Source: Torreya grandis | Taxonomy: Eukaryota > Streptophyta > Pinopsida > Cupressales > Taxaceae | NCBI GenBank assembly: GCA_037957365.1 | Contig: JARHVA010000668.1 | Coordinates: forward strand, 502,001 to 566,000 | Direction of reading: 5' to 3' | DNA length: 64,000 bases | In this document: piece by piece, positions 1-13,203 of the stretch | Layout of the letters: every line of letters begins with the position of its first letter | How positions within the stretch are numbered: the first letter of the stretch is position 1 | Notes under the pieces: model-generated | What the model saw: only the letters and a program-made list of their open reading frames with translations | What the model was told of the DNA's origin: nothing | Databases searched by the model: none | Program-made: the position numbers and the translations under genes

Positions 1-699
1 ACATTAATATATATAATATTATATAAAAATTCACAAGTACCTCCCTCCTAGTTCAAATGGAAAACTATGAGTATCATTCACTTGTAACAAACCAATATAA
101 AAAATACCTTTCTTTGGAGGTATCAAAATTAGTGAGCCAAGTAGCTTGATGGCTAATCCTTTTGATGTGCTCTTTAGTGGATGAAATATAACAAACATGT
201 CTCTAATGTAGACATACTAGTCCAATTCTTCCAAGATTGGTTCATGTTGGACTATGGGAGTACTTTTTTACTGTTGCTCATCACTCTTGAGAAAGCCTTG
301 CATGAAGACTTCATTTAGGCTATTAGGAGCAACTGCACTTGGTTTAATTAGTGGTTTAAAAAGACCACATTATTCTACCTTATCCTTATGCAAATCAAGA
401 GTGATCATGCTTAGAGCATCATGCTCATAGATTTATGGAAGGACATGTCCCTTGGCCTCTTCAAATTCTTTGGTTATGGCATTGAACCATTGCCATAACT
501 CTTTAGGATCTTCACTAGTATGCTCATCAAATTATATCAGCTGAGCACTTGAGATGTCTCTTTCATCAACCTCAATCAAGATTTCTTCTTTTTATTTATC
601 AATAAATGAGGGTTGATTTGATCGTCCAAGTCTAAAGAATCACATTTGTGCTGCACAAGGTCTAATCTACTTTCCTCTGGCTCTAACATATGAGGGCTA

Positions 700-2130
700 T
701 CCTTAACTAACACCTCATCTTGAAGTGGACCAACCTATATATCTTTTTTTAATCCTCTTGTTCATCTATGTATAAAGGACCTTCAATATTCCATTCAAGG
801 TTTGCTTTATATTCAGCTTGAGGATTGTTCTCAACAGGCAAGTTTGCAACATTAAGCTGCTCCATTTCACTCAAGAAATCTAAGCAAAAATGTTGCCATT
901 GATCATCTAAATCACTTGAGTTGCCTTTAACCTCCATAATAGGTTCATGAAGGTTGTCTTTTTTACTTCTCATCAAGCTCTTACAACTTGAAATATGAAA
1001 CATGCTCTTCCCCATGAAGTGGGTTGCCTATTATGATCTCCTCATCATAGACACTTGGATTGTCCTCATATGGATCACATATGACTACAATATCCTCCTC
1101 TATACTTTATAGAATATGTTCTTTCTCCAATATGTAAATGGTGGGAGGGTGAATAATTTCACCTTGCTTGTAGCTTAGGAGAGTCTCCCTCCAGCTAGGG
1201 ATTTTGAATGGATTCTTTAGTGGCTCTTAAACTGGTGCCTGGACCTCCAAAACCAACACCTCCTCCTTCTTTATGCCCTTATAAACTAATTTCCATGATG
1301 AAAATGAATATGAAATAGACACTTTGTCTTCCTTTTGAATGGTTATAGGAGAGTGTGACCTCACAAGTGAGGGCATGACATAGCTAGGATAAAATGTGTT
1401 GGAGAAGATCCATGATGGAATGAATGGCTTTATGTTATTGAGTGGGAATGGGTGTAGGGGTAGGAGAGAGCAAAATGATGGGCTCAAGCTTGACATACTC
1501 TTTCTCCCATTACTCAAACACTTTTTCAATGGATAATACCCACCCTTTCAGTTATTGATTTTTGACCTATGGATAGTCATCTTCTTCAATGGATGCCCAT
1601 ACATTCCAAAATTCTTGTAGGAAGATCCTTATCTCCTCCATGACATGAAAATGGAATTATTGCCCAAGCTTGACCCCCTCATTGATTTTCATGATTTTTC
1701 TTCCTTGGTCATAAATTACCCCTCTAAGTTTTGATAAGGATGGAATTTGATAAGGTTGACTAGGAGATTGATTAGGAACTCTTGAAGGTTGAGCTTGAGG
1801 CTCTTAGAGGGAAGAGGACACACAGGATTGATCCAAATGAGTCTGATTCTATTCATAAAAAATCAACACATTGTCTTCATTATGGATCATTATTCTCATC
1901 ATTACTATGTCCTAATTCTCATAAGATGACCATTTTTCACCCTCATAAATTGACCATCTATTCTTGACCAACTGAAGAACATGCCTTGCCTTTTGTAGTG
2001 CATGGATAGGGATGATTAGAGAAAACTCCAAACCCCTACCAATATCCCTTATCAACTCAATATATATTGATAATGATTTTTTGAATCCTGACAAGGAGTA
2101 ATAGGATAGTCTTGGTTTTGACAAGGGATA
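700..2130 (-). pseudogene. E0 ORF1-like protein remnant
   Basis: Function unknown. A segment at 2124-1912 reads FKKSL...IPIHALQKARHVL.LVKNRW...W...YEN. It lines up with E3 ORF1 (FKKAF...IPCHVIYQLREAI.LIKSEW...W..LTYEM) over about 50 residues. Further down (1015-749) an acidic stretch contains DDQWQHFCLDFLSEMEQL. E3 ORF1 is likewise acidic after its Trp-containing block. The frame is broken by many stops and probably frameshifts. Its place just downstream of the primer-binding site is the position of gag, so a diverged gag-like protein is possible, but I see no zinc knuckle and no standard gag motif. Confidence 0.5.
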
Positions 2131-2472
2131 TTAGAAGATTGATTTGAATGCAAAGGAGGCTAACCTTGGTCATATGTAGGAGTATAAGTTAGGCAAATGC
2201 CATGATAGTTCTGATAGGCTATTTAAGGGCCACTTTTGGGAACACATAACCATTATTTTCCTAATAAGTGTGATGTTGAGGTAGAGAATAAGCATATTGA
2301 TCAAAATATGGTTGATTGTACATGCCAAATTATGATGATTAGGCACTTAGCTAGGCTACTTAAACTAGTTGATAGATCTTTAGAGTTACCATTGATGTTT
2401 ACACACATGCCTCCTAAGGATGATTGGATGAAGAGAACACAAAAAATATCCACTAGTGAACAATATAATAAG

Positions 2473-2489
2473 TCCCATCAGGCATGCCA
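2473..2489 (-). promoter_or_regulatory. E0 primer-binding-site-like motif
   Basis: On the minus strand the motif reads TGGCATGCCTGATGGGA. It lies 5 nt inside the LTR edge at 2495. E3 has the same motif (16 of 17) 8 nt inside its LTR, and E1 has a close version (15 of 17) 5 nt inside its LTR. It starts with TGG, as primer-binding sites do. I could not match it from memory to a particular tRNA. Confidence 0.6.
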
Positions 2490-2494
2490 AAAAT

Positions 2495-5044
2495 TGTTAT
2501 AACATCAATTTTCACCCTTGGAAAGGCTTCTTTAGGCCCTTTTTTAATTGAGATATAATATTAGGACAACCCCAGACTATGGGTAACCTATGGTGGGGTT
2601 GAACCTCCAGAGAAGGCCAACTTCCTCTTGATGATAACCTAAATTAATTCTTGCATAAGGAAAAATGTTAGAATGTGGAAAAAGGGCTCCTAAGAAGGCT
2701 AAAAGGTGATGCACCAAAAAATATGGACAGTCATATGAGCTTGATCCCACACTAGATTAGTATAATATAACTATAGCTCACACAACCTCAAAATATTAAT
2801 AATTGCCTAAGTATTTCATCAAAGAGGTTTAAAAAACACTAATCTAGACCTATCATAGCTTGAAAACACCTTAAAAGAGGCAAGCATAAGGATAATGAAC
2901 TAGGAAGATTCTCCTTCATGAATTCATCATGCACAAACATACTAAACACTAATCAAAGGCAAGAGAGAGGCAAAAAATTAAATCTTATTACTTCAAGAGG
3001 TATTTCTTACAATATTTTGATATGAATTATCCTTATCAAATGATCACCTTTTTGAAAGAGTCTTAATGAGTATCCTTGTCTCCCAGAAAGATGAAAATTC
3101 TAAAATTTGAGAACCCTTACAATGGAAAAAATAAAATAAGATATAGCAGAAGGGGGAGAGATAAGAGAAAATCATTCAAGATCATTAAATGAGCTTCCCC
3201 CTTTGGATGAATTCTTCACCATCTTTTGGTCTAATCAGGATTAGTCCATCATCAATAAGTTAACCTACATTAGCTCTAATAATCTTCAAGCCTTGCTCAT
3301 TAGCCGAGAAAAATGCACTAGAAGATAAGAGTTCTATTTTCCCATGATGAGTCATGACTAAGTCTATAAGAGAAAATATATTTAAGATTTGAACATCATT
3401 GAATATTCTAACTACTTCTCTAATCCCCCAATCTACTTCATGAACTTCTATGCCACCTTCCACTTAGCTTCATTATGAGGACAAAATCCTCCTATCTTGA
3501 ATCTAAAAGAGCTATGTTTGTTTCTATCATATGTGGTTGTATGTTCATGTTGAACTGTGGATGATTTGACTATCATATTTATACCTTGGCATGTTCTTTA
3601 CTATAAATCATGAACATGGATCTACTATAGATTGAAAACCAATTCATTTATTGGTTTTTAAATAGTCAATACATCCATGTGGACATATCTATATAATTTG
3701 AATAGTTAGTATCCCACCCTGATCTATATTAGGCTCAAAAGGCCTATTCTATCTTTGTGCATCATAGAAACCAATAACTCATTGTATATGTGGCTCTCCT
3801 CTAAAGAATGGTGAACATAATTATAAAAAGATATTACAACCTTAGAAAATTAGGTTTGTAGGTTTAAATTCATTGAACCAGGAGCTTGACTAAGATTTAC
3901 TGGTAGCCTTAGGCTCAAAATATTCATTTGGCTCCACCTAGATCATATCTGAGCTCAGTTCTTATATATTTGCTTTGCCTAGGTTAGAAACTGCTTCATC
4001 AAGCTTTGCCAAAAATGTCTTGGCTTCACTTTTGCTCATTAGTTGTTAATTATCAACTCAAATTATTGAACATTTGACCCATCCTACACCATTGATCCTC
4101 TTTGGTATTGTCAAATATGTGCCATTAGATCTACTTTAGGGACCCTTTTGACTCACTGACTTGCATGCCATAGATCTTTGATGCACAATTAAATGTGAGC
4201 CCTTGATCTTGCTGAGACCCACCATTTAAACTCAAATAACTATTCATGAGGCCCAAATTTAATGTTTGTATGCCTATATTTGACATCTATGTGAATCTCT
4301 TTGACATCTGTGTGAACATCTTAGGTTTTTTAAACACTAATAATTATTTATCATGGCTTAATTTTATGTCTATGTGCCCATCATTGATATCTATGTGACT
4401 TTCACTAACATCCATAAGACCATCACACTTTGAACCTAAAATGGTTAATTTTTGAGGCTTGATTTTGATGTTTGTGTACCTATCATTGATGTCTATGTAC
4501 CTATCATTGATGTCCATGTGAATGTCTCCATCTGCTTGTTCAACTTTAAATATTTATATCTCACGATAGAGAGCTCATCGAGATACCAAATTTGTAGATG
4601 TTATTTTTAGCATGAAATGTATCATGTCTATGTGATCTTTTGGCTCTATGAAGTATCCTTTGCATTCTTATAAAATTCACAAGTAAACTACCCTGTTCAT
4701 TCTTGTGTGACATGTAAGACAACCTGGTTCACCTAGGCTTATGCTATGAGCTTTTTCTTGATCCTTGGAATCTTTGATGAATCCCCTAAGGCCTATGCAA
4801 ACTCATTCCATGATCCTAACTATTTAAACACCATGAAACTTGCTTGGATCCTTCTCTTTGCAATTTTGGATCCATTTTTAACCCTACTTCCCAAAGATCA
4901 ACAAATTGATCTTTAATCTTGATTAAAGTGTTTCAAAATATTTGTGACCAGTATGAGATCTTTGGACCAATCATTCCATCTAAAACTCAGTTCACTATGC
5001 AAACCATACAAAATATTTATGCGTGGGCTAAATTTGGCCAATAG
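2495..5044 (-). repeat. Presumed E0 5' LTR and flank, right edge unresolved
   Basis: This gene-free stretch begins with TG at 2495 next to the primer-binding motif and runs to the left LTR of E1. The partner LTR is outside the window, so the true right end cannot be fixed by comparison. A short inverted repeat (AACCCC at 2568-2573, GGGGTT at 2595-2600) sits near the LTR end. Short open frames here show no recognisable protein. Confidence 0.4.
4250..4530. repeat. Degenerate short tandem repeats around CATTGATGTCTATGTG
   Basis: Variants of the string recur about every 20-60 bases, and the last two full copies are adjacent (about 4480-4520). Earlier copies read TTGACATCTATGTG and CATTGATATCTATGTG. 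It appears to be a small decayed tandem array inside the presumed E0 LTR. Confidence 0.5.
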
Positions 5045-5447
5045 TGTCCATGACAGTAGGAGAGCTTGCTCTATTCTTAGTGTATCACCTTTATTTTAAA
5101 TTAAATTCTTACCTTTTCCATAAAAATATTATGTTTATATTAGTGGTAGATTTAACTTTTTTCTCTTTAGATCTGCATACTGGTACTAAACTAGGTGCAC
5201 TTATAATGTAAGGAATCTAACCTACTCCAAAAGCTCATCCTAAGGATCACAAGGGTCCCACACATTGGGTACATTCCCATCATTATTATAAGACAACTAA
5301 TGCCCTATGCACACAGGTGAGTGATAACACTTCCATGCCCAATTCTGAATGCTTTTGCACCTTAAGCAAGGCATTCATGCTTTGTACCCCATTGTAAAAC
5401 CTCCTACACCATAAACCATCCATGGGTGCACATTTCAAATGACTATA
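5045..5447 (+). repeat. E1 5' LTR
   Basis: This matches 13204-13617 along its whole length, including a shared TATTTTAAATTAAAT block and the stretch ending in a Met-tRNA-independent CCATCCATRGGTGCA. The LTR is short, about 403 bp. Homology stops sharply at both ends. Confidence 0.85.
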
Positions 5448-5452
5448 GTTTC

Positions 5453-5469
5453 TAGCATTCCTGATGGGA
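5453..5469 (+). promoter_or_regulatory. E1 primer-binding-site-like motif
   Basis: The motif reads TAGCATTCCTGATGGGA and starts 5 nt after the LTR end. It differs from the E0 motif at two positions (G to A, G to T). The shared position and sequence in three elements argue that this is the real priming site. Confidence 0.55.
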
Positions 5470-5749
5470 CAAGTTAGAGAATGAGATAAGGACTTAGTAC
5501 TCCCATTAACTAATGAGTGTTGGAGACACTCAGTAAGATCACCTAGTGACTCCAAGCAATTCTAGTTCATAAAGGTCAGCCCCTATCTACATGCCAAGAT
5601 AAATGAGATCATCTACAAAGGGTATTGATTTCCATTTTGTTGAGATTTTAGTGACCTCTAGAAGAAGATCTTTAAGAACATATTCATCCCCTACTAGGAG
5701 AAGGAGTGGTTAATGATAATCATCCCCTAGAGATTAGTCTACACCCCCA

Positions 5750-6330
5750 TTTGGAAGGTTCCCTATATCTGGAGGGAGATTATTCTCTATCCCATTCATG
5801 GCTGCATAGATGCATAAGCTATTTTTACATTTCAATGGAGGTAGTCCATTAATTCTTGCCCAATATGATAACATTCTAGTCATAGCCATAAAAAGTTTAT
5901 CCTATTTCACTAGTAAGAATACAACTTCCCCTATAGATCATATTTATGATATCATGAATATCTATTTAGTGAACCATGTTATCAAGGATAATGTTGTAGT
6001 TAGGATGCTTGCCTCTTCTTTCAAAAGAAAATCACTTTAGGGGTACTAAGGCTTGAGACCAAATTCTATTCAAAATTAGGATGAACTTAGGGAGGAACTA
6101 TTTAAGAAATTCAAGGACTAGAGTGACCTCTTATCCCTGATAGAGTAGCTCATAAATTAAAGTGAGCCCTGCAAAAGATGATGACTAATTTCAAATTCAA
6201 GTTACAGAGAGTTTAAGATAGAATCTGACCCTTGTGTAAGCCATCTCCCAAAACTACATATTTATATTTTTTGAAAGCTCTTAATAGTGATATAACTATG
6301 ATGATTTAATCTATCAGAGGTGAAATACTA
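5750..6330 (+). pseudogene. E1 gag remnant
   Basis: Broken plus-strand translation contains LFLHFNGGSPL near 5820. Further on comes GY.GLRPNSI followed by the block WDELREELFKKFKD, with its Trp codon turned to stop, near 6090-6120. This is the W/F-rich core of the Retrotrans_gag family, whose product forms the capsid. Several in-frame stops sit at expected Gln or Trp codons. The downstream stretch 6330-7330 is poorly readable, and no CCHC zinc knuckle was recognised. Confidence 0.6.
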
Positions 6331-7364
6331 CTTGATACCTATGAATTTCTTATGATTATGCCTAGACCCCCTTTGCCCCTATTCATAGAACCTCCTCCTA
6401 GTTAACCAATTATGCAACCTTTGTTAGCACCTATCCTCATTGCAGTGAGCCCACCAAATTCATTTGATACTTCCCCTATTGAATTGCATGAGGTTAAAAT
6501 ATTTCTTCAAAGCTTTAGAAATGAGCTTGTCACCCTCAAAAGGTAACAAGCATAGTATCCCAAACCTCATCAACCCTTCACTCAATAATACTAGTAAAGC
6601 AGACCTCTTTCTCAAGGCAATTCAAAATAAAAATCAGCTCACATATAATAGATCACCTTATGCATAAAAAGTTGATGTTGATGGTGCCTCTAGAGCCCTA
6701 ATACCTATGGAAAAAATATTACATAGGATCCTAGATGGTTTTTCCCATGCATCCAATTGCACAATCAAGATACATGCATGAATAGAGTCATGAAATAAGT
6801 ACTCATGGGGAAAAATTTATCACAACCTCAAGAATAGATGAATAATATATCTCTACATGAAGGAGAAATTCAAGCACCAATGCAACAATAAGATGGGTCT
6901 ACTCTTATCAATTGGCAGGAGGACAATTTTAACTATATAAATTAATGTGATACATTAGGTGTAGGAAACACCCAAGTTGATTTCAATATAATATTTAAAA
7001 GGAGAGAGACACAAGAGGAAATACTAACTTTAATTCCCTCACCTTCAATTCCCTATATCATGCATGTAATTATACAAGTCAAGGTACCTGCATAACCTTC
7101 AACACCTAAAAAATAGGCTATCCAAATAGAAGAGCTACCTCAGACCAGTGCAAAAATATAATAAGAGGATCCTATTTAAAAACCACAACCAAAGGGATCC
7201 CAAATTCCCTTCAACCTAGTAGAATAGATGAATAAAATGAGTATCAATGTAATTATGTGGGATGATCTTGCCATTCCTTTTTAAATAAATTTGTTACAAG
7301 ACACTTTGAACAGATTTTAGAAATACAAGACATCACAACTTATGCCTTCCATCTTTGCAAGTCT

Positions 7365-7600
7365 ATGTCAACCCAAAGTGGAGGAAATGCAAGTGCACAG
7401 TATTACCAAGCCATCCCATTCTATATCTCCTTGATTATCAACCAACACTTAGTACACAATTGCATGATTGAATTAGGTGAGAGTAGCTTGGTGATGCCAA
7501 ATAAGATTTTAAATACACTCAAAATTACATATTCCTCTATTTTAAAAAGAGTGGTCCAACTGGATGGCATAATGATCAAGACCATATGAATCATTAAAGG
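7365..7600 (+). pseudogene. E1 aspartic protease domain remnant
   Basis: The translation reads IPFYISLIINQHLVHNCMIE..ESSLVMPNKILNTL. It parallels the E2 protease block FYVSLLINGQQLNNCIID, with the catalytic D-S-G-A site mutated here to E-L-G-E. Gypsy proteases cut the polyprotein into its parts. The upstream ATG at 7365 is probably only an internal Met of the polyprotein. The active-site change would abolish activity. Confidence 0.65.
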
Positions 7601-8071
7601 TTTGAATCTTACACTACATACATGCCTAAGCCTTTAAATTATGTAAGATATCACAATCATTAACTTTCCTCCATACTTTTCCATCTGCCTCTCTTGAAAC
7701 TTCACAACAAAGATGGATGGATATTAATCTTTAGACTAGTCACATATGTTACTCAAAATTATATAAGGAACTAAAGTGACCATTAGGGTAAAACCATCTT
7801 CAAAATTCATGTTGAACTATAATCTCCTAGCCTAGTTGAATTAAACTACATAATATTTGATCAATAGGAGAATTCGATTCTCCATGAAGCCACAATGCCA
7901 CTTGAAGAGATCCCAAATGATTTATTCAATGAATGGGCAGATGAACATTATGAGTGCGATCTATATGACAATTTAGAGGAGATAGGGTTAGGTATGTACT
8001 ACATCCTAGAGGAGGATTTTGTGTTACCTAAACTCATAAAGGTGTAGGAGAACCTTGAAGGTACATGACAA

Positions 8072-8470
8072 TTATACTTCAATGGTTCCCAAATAAAAAA
8101 TGGTGTTAGAACTAGTATGATGTTAATTTCCCCTCAAAAGAAGAAATATTTCCATGCCTTTAGGTTGTAGTTCATTTTCATGAACAATGTTGTAGAGTAT
8201 GAGGCACTAATCTAAGGTTTCCATCTTGTGCAAAAGAAAAGGATAAAGATGTTATAAATGGTGGGTGATAGTGAACTAGTTATAATCTAGGTTTGAGCAT
8301 GAAACATGACCAAAAATGGCCTGATGAAAGCCTACAAACATAGAGTGCAAGATATGATTAAAGGTTTCAATGAATTCAATATTAGTTTCATAACAAGATC
8401 ATACAATATTTTTATGGATATACTCACAACCATAGGTGCACAATATGAAATCCTTTGAGACATAAAAAGG
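8072..8470 (+). pseudogene. E1 extra RNase H domain, upstream of RT
   Basis: The translation reads LYFNGS (normally FDG), then NNVVEYEALIQGF, then MVGDSELVIIQVQ, ending in MDILTTIGA. These are the successive motifs of RNase H type I of the plant RVT_3/archaeal-like kind: Asp, Glu, Asp, Asp. The first Asp is Asn here (GAT to AAT). The domain lies between protease and RT, as in E2 and E5. In Ogre/Retand elements the extra RNase H is generally placed after the normal one. Confidence 0.75.
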
Positions 8471-8889
8471 GAGTCCAAGCATCTTGTCAAGCTCATGATC
8501 AAACTAGTAGTCCTTGATAAACATATAATCCCTGACAATACAGACAACTAGTAGGTGTTTGAGAGTGATGAGTAGATTATTGGCTTTCTACAAGATGAGG
8601 TGGATTTTTGTGCCAATAACCAAGCATATCTACAAGCCCAATGCAAATATCAAGTTATCTAATTAAAGGGAAACAAGATGGCAAAAGGGTTAGTCACCCT
8701 AGAAAAAATATTCAATTTTGATGACCAACTCTAAGGAGAGAAGTGAAGCATGATAACAATATATGTCTCTATGTAATTAACAATTTTAGAAGGAAATGTC
8801 TTAAAAGTTAGTAAGGTATGCTCCCCACTAGAAATTAAGAGCTTTATTAAACTTAGTAGGAGATATAATGATATCTTTGCTTGGAGATA

Positions 8890-10215
8890 TAAGGACCTAA
8901 GAGGCTTTGATCTAGGCTTAGAATAACACACAATTACCCTAACACACAACTAGTTCACTAAAAAAAGAGGCCTATCAACCCAAATCTTGAACCATTGATG
9001 AAAAAAGAGCTCTCAAAACTCATTAAATCTAGTATATTACTCCTAATTAAATACTCTGTGTGGATTGCCAACTTAGTTTTGGTGTAGAAGAAGAATGGGG
9101 AAATCTACTTATGCATAGACTTCACAGACCTAAACAAAGCTTCCCTCAAAGACCACTATACCATCTTACATATGAAGTAGATCCTACAAATAGTTACAAG
9201 CATAAAGAGATTCTCATTAATAGATGGTTACTCAGGCTACAACCATATTTTTGGGTAATAATGTGATCATTATAAAACAAAGTTTACAACTAAATGGTGA
9301 AACTTTGTATACCAATGGATTCAATTTGGTTTAACAAATACAAGAGAAACTTTCTAAAGATCTATGGATATGGAATTTAAGGATCTCATCAATGAGGTCA
9401 TCTTGGTTTACCTCAATGACATAATTATTTTTTATAAGTGTGCATAGGATCTTTTAGGCCATGTGGAGTAAGTTTTTGAAAGGTGTCAGGGGTTTGAAAT
9501 ATCTCTAAACCCTAACAAGTGTATCTTTACAGTTCATGAAGGTACTCTACTAGGGCATATTGTTTCCAAAAAGGGGTTCATGATAGGTCCAAAGTGAGTC
9601 AAAGATATTTCATCTCTCCCTCTTCCAAGTCACAAGAAGAGTCTATAGAACTTCTTAGGAATAATCAAAATTTTAAGGAGATTCATGCCTAATTTTTCTA
9701 CCCTAACCAAAGCCCTCACTGTGATGATTGAGAAGAATGTTGCATTCAGTTAGAATCATGAAGGCAAGGATACTTTTGAATCTATTAAGCATACCATCAT
9801 GAAAGTTCCCACCTTGATCAACCCAAATTACAATAAGGATTTTATCCTTTATGAATTTAGTGGGGTTAAAGGCATCTTAACTATTCTTACATAGTAAAAA
9901 AATGCTCATTTGGAGTAGCCAATTACCTTCTTCAGTCATGCACTGAAGGATTATGAGTTGTGCTATAGTTTAGTTGAGAAGCACATCCTTGAAATTATGA
10001 GAGTACCTAAGAAGATTAGGTATATTCTCTCTAACAATAAAGACTAACTCATGGTTATGCACACAAGTATAAAAGAGTTCTTACTCATTAAGGACATCAA
10101 TGAATAGAGATCTAGTTGGGTCACAAAGGTGATGGAGTATGACGTGGACATATAGATCACCAAGCTAGTGTGAGGAAAATAACTCTATGAATAATTAGAT
10201 GAAGTGGAAATTTTT
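8890..10215 (+). pseudogene. E1 reverse transcriptase and RNase H remnant
   Basis: Before RT the frame reads LEPLMKKELSKLI. The RT then reads WIANLVLV.KKNGEIYLCIDF and FSLIDGYSGYNHI. The active site is YLNDI near 9410, so the first Asp of YxDD is Asn (GAC/GAT to AAT). Then come SLNPNKCIFTV and LLGHIVS. The RNase H follows at 9840 onward (FILYEFSGVKG), with Phe at 9856-9858 where DAS normally gives Asp, then EQPITFFSHAL and the block beginning YELCYSLVEKHIL. Stops mark former Gln codons. Confidence 0.8.
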
Positions 10216-10379
10216 AAAGATAGAGCAGTAATGGTGTTGTATAAAAAATAATCAATAGGCTAAGAATCTACAATGAATTTGGAAAAAAATATGATGACTT
10301 TCCTTCAAATTGGCTCATATCCCCTTGGTTTGAATAAAGCCAAGCATAGGAATTTCAGATTGTAGGCCATTCCTTATGT

Positions 10380-11528
10380 GCTCATTAATGGTGTGTTATT
10401 TAGAAGAGACATCAATGGATTCCTCTTGAGGTGCATAGAATCAAACTCAATGAGTAGAATTATTTGATAATTCCATGATGGATATGTAGGAGGCCATTAT
10501 TCACCCAAGACCACTATTATAAAAACCATACAAACTAGTTATTATTGGCCAAATCTATTCAAAGATGCACTTGCATATATGTGAAAATTTAAAGAGATGG
10601 GCATTATTTGCATGAAAACAAAGGTTGATGGCCTTACCATTGCACCTAACAATCTGGTTAGCCCTTTACACTATAGGGCCTAGGCTTCTTAGGCATGATT
10701 AACCCACCATCAAGTGATGGACATAAATGTATCCTCATGGACATAGACTATTTCATGAGATAGATGAAAGAAGTATCACTCAAGGAGGATAATTATACAT
10801 CCATCTTGAGCTTCTACAAAGGCATTTTAAAAATATTTGGTATTCCAACCACCTTTATCTCTGATAATACATTAGATTTCCTTGGAACCAAGATCAATGA
10901 ATGGGTCATCAAACCTAGCATCCATTTGAGCACATCATTAAATTATTACCCTCTAGGTAATGCTTTGGCTAAGTCCATGAATAAGAATTTGATTCATATT
11001 ATAAATAGGACCATGGAGGATGATCAGTGAGCTTGGCACACTAAGCTCAGGATTGCCCTTTGGGCTGATTGAGTCATGCCTAAAAGAGTGTTAGGAAATT
11101 CACCCTTCATGTTAGTTTATGGAAGGGAGGCTAGATTTACCACATCCCTCAAATTTACCTCATTAAAACTCACCCAATAGTTAGAGTTTCTCAAAAGTGA
11201 TCCCCTCATGATAATGTTAGAAGATCTAATGGAACTCAAAAATACTAGAGTGTAAGCTGCACATACTATGGAACTTTAAAATGACCAAATAAAGAGGACC
11301 TTTGATAAAAGGGATACTGAGAGAAGTTTCCCAGAAGGAGATTTTGTTATAAAATGGGATGTGAATAAAGTGAAAGCTGAAAGGCATACTAAATTCGATG
11401 TGATATGGAGCAGTCCATATACCAAAATTAGTTGCAAGCAAGCCATCACTTTCTATCTTACTAAATTGAATGGAGAATAAATACCCATCCCAGTCAATGA
11501 GATCCATCTCAAGCACTATCTTTTTTGA
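10380..11528 (+). pseudogene. E1 integrase remnant
   Basis: The frame keeps one phase to its stop at 11526-11528. The zinc-binding region reads HDGYVGGHYSPKTT..TIQTSYYWPNLFKDA near 10480-10570. The catalytic core contains FGIPTTFISDNTLDFLG (second Asp) near 10840-10890 and NYYPLGNALAKSMNKNLI (third acidic residue, now Ala or Ser) near 10940-11000. The C-terminal part includes TKFDVIWSSPYTKI, matching KFD.LW.GPY, near 11390-11425. The product would join cDNA to host DNA. It is inactive here. Confidence 0.8.
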
Positions 11529-13203
11529 TTTTTGTATAGCTTGTAAATAATTAGATTATATGTCTTTTCATTTTTTAAGGGCCTTGTGCTCATTATTTTA
11601 GGATAGTTTTATTTCTTCTAAATGCTTGAGCATGGTTTTCATGCTAGCCTCAATCTATTTAATCTAAGTGCCTTTAGCATAGTTATTTATTTTTTTAGCT
11701 GGATCTCAATTTATTTCAAAATTGCGATTACACTACTAGTGAATTCAAGGGAAAAATGACCAGAAGTTTCAACAACTCCATGTGCAATGGATTACTTTAA
11801 AGGCTACTAGATTTATGCTTAGCTGGAATGCAACCCGTAGAGGTCACTAGAAGTGTTGACTTTCTAAATCATCCCCATATTAGGTAGAAATCATAAAAAT
11901 GCTATAAAAGGTTTATGTGCCCATGAGTGTCAAGTTATTTAAAGCAAGCCATGCAAAAATCCCTCCCATTTATACCTACACCTAATGTAGATAGCATATA
12001 TCTATGAATTGACTAAGTGTCAACTTGCATTCATAAGGAGTTTTTGATATGCACCCCATGTAGGGATCTTTTATCAGACAAGCTAAATGACATGCAAGTT
12101 AAAAGGGGTAAAGCTCTTAGCCTTCAGATAGTGCAAGGAGATGTGCATAAGAAGCAATTACATTCCACTTCTACTCTCTCATAAATTATAGAATATGATC
12201 TATGCTATTCACATGTTACTTTGCTAATTGATATGGGTACTAGTATAAATAAAAGACTGGAGAAGACTAATAAAAGCGGACTTGGATAAAAAAGGTTAAA
12301 ATTCATGTACCCCATAGAGGACTTCTATGTTTGCAATGCTTTCCAATTCACAGCTCGTTATGAAATCTAATTACATAGCCCTCAGTGCATAGATATTCCT
12401 AGAAAGGCACAAGGAAATGTTTCCCATCAGATGCAAAACAATGACATGGACATTCAAGAGAAAAATATAAAGTGATTGACAAGTGGCAACAACATATAAA
12501 GATGTAGTCAAAAATTAGTTGAGAAATGTTCAAGGCCATGTCAAATAAGTAAATTTAGAAGTGGTTGTCAGACATTGAAATATGATCACATGCCATCCCT
12601 CTGAATATTCCAAATATTTTCCATTCTCAAACATGCACATGGATCTATAAGATTCCTACCACCAACTCCCAAATCTAAATCACCAAGTAGAATTTAAGAA
12701 GAATGGATGTGGTGCTATGATAGGATTAAGAGATTATATCTAGCACCTAATGGGGTGTATTAATTTTAAAAGTCTTAAACTATTATAACGTCTTATTCTT
12801 CATTGTAAATGGGTCGATATTTTTTTAGTCAACCTCACGCTATCAAAATTTACCCTCCAAGAGCACTTATATTGGTTGAACCTTGCATGTTAATGATAAT
12901 TAATTTCACCTCCCTCTATTCTTGTTATACTCTATGTGCTATTTATGTTTGTTAATATTTGTCTATAAGTAATATCTACCCCTCATTTTTGTCCATTCCC
13001 AACACCTTTGTGAGGAACTTGGAACTCAATTTTAGGTCATATTCTGTGCACATAGGTGTATGTGTAGACATTTTCTATGGATCATTCATCATAACTCTTA
13101 GTGTTTTGTTATGTTCCCATACCTCTATGAAAAATAATTATGCATTTAGAGTGTTTTTGGTGGAGTCTATGTGATAACATCTTGTTCTCAAATATTTGTA
13201 GTG
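11529..13203 (+). other. E1 3' untranslated region
   Basis: About 1.7 kb lie between the integrase stop and the 3' LTR. Both strands are closed by frequent stops and no domain was recognised. A clear polypurine tract immediately before 13204 is not visible; the sequence there ends TTTGTAG. Confidence 0.6.

Larger units (their letters stand above)
1..2494 (-). mobile_element. E0: internal part of an LTR element, left end outside window
   Basis: The minus strand from about 2130 down to the window start carries broken coding sequence of the ORF1 type seen in E3, preceded by a primer-binding-site-like motif and a TG that opens an LTR to the right. The rest of the element and its 3' LTR lie left of the window. 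No RT, integrase or protease motif is visible in the part present. I infer a relative of E3. Confidence 0.6.

Noticed and set aside
1227..1529. 100-codon minus-strand open frame in E0
   Set aside because: No recognisable motif of its own; it may be a fragment of the ORF1-like remnant but cannot be supported as a separate gene.
12959..13174. Plus-strand 71-codon hydrophobic frame after E1 integrase
   Set aside because: Isolated in AT-rich untranslated sequence, no family match.
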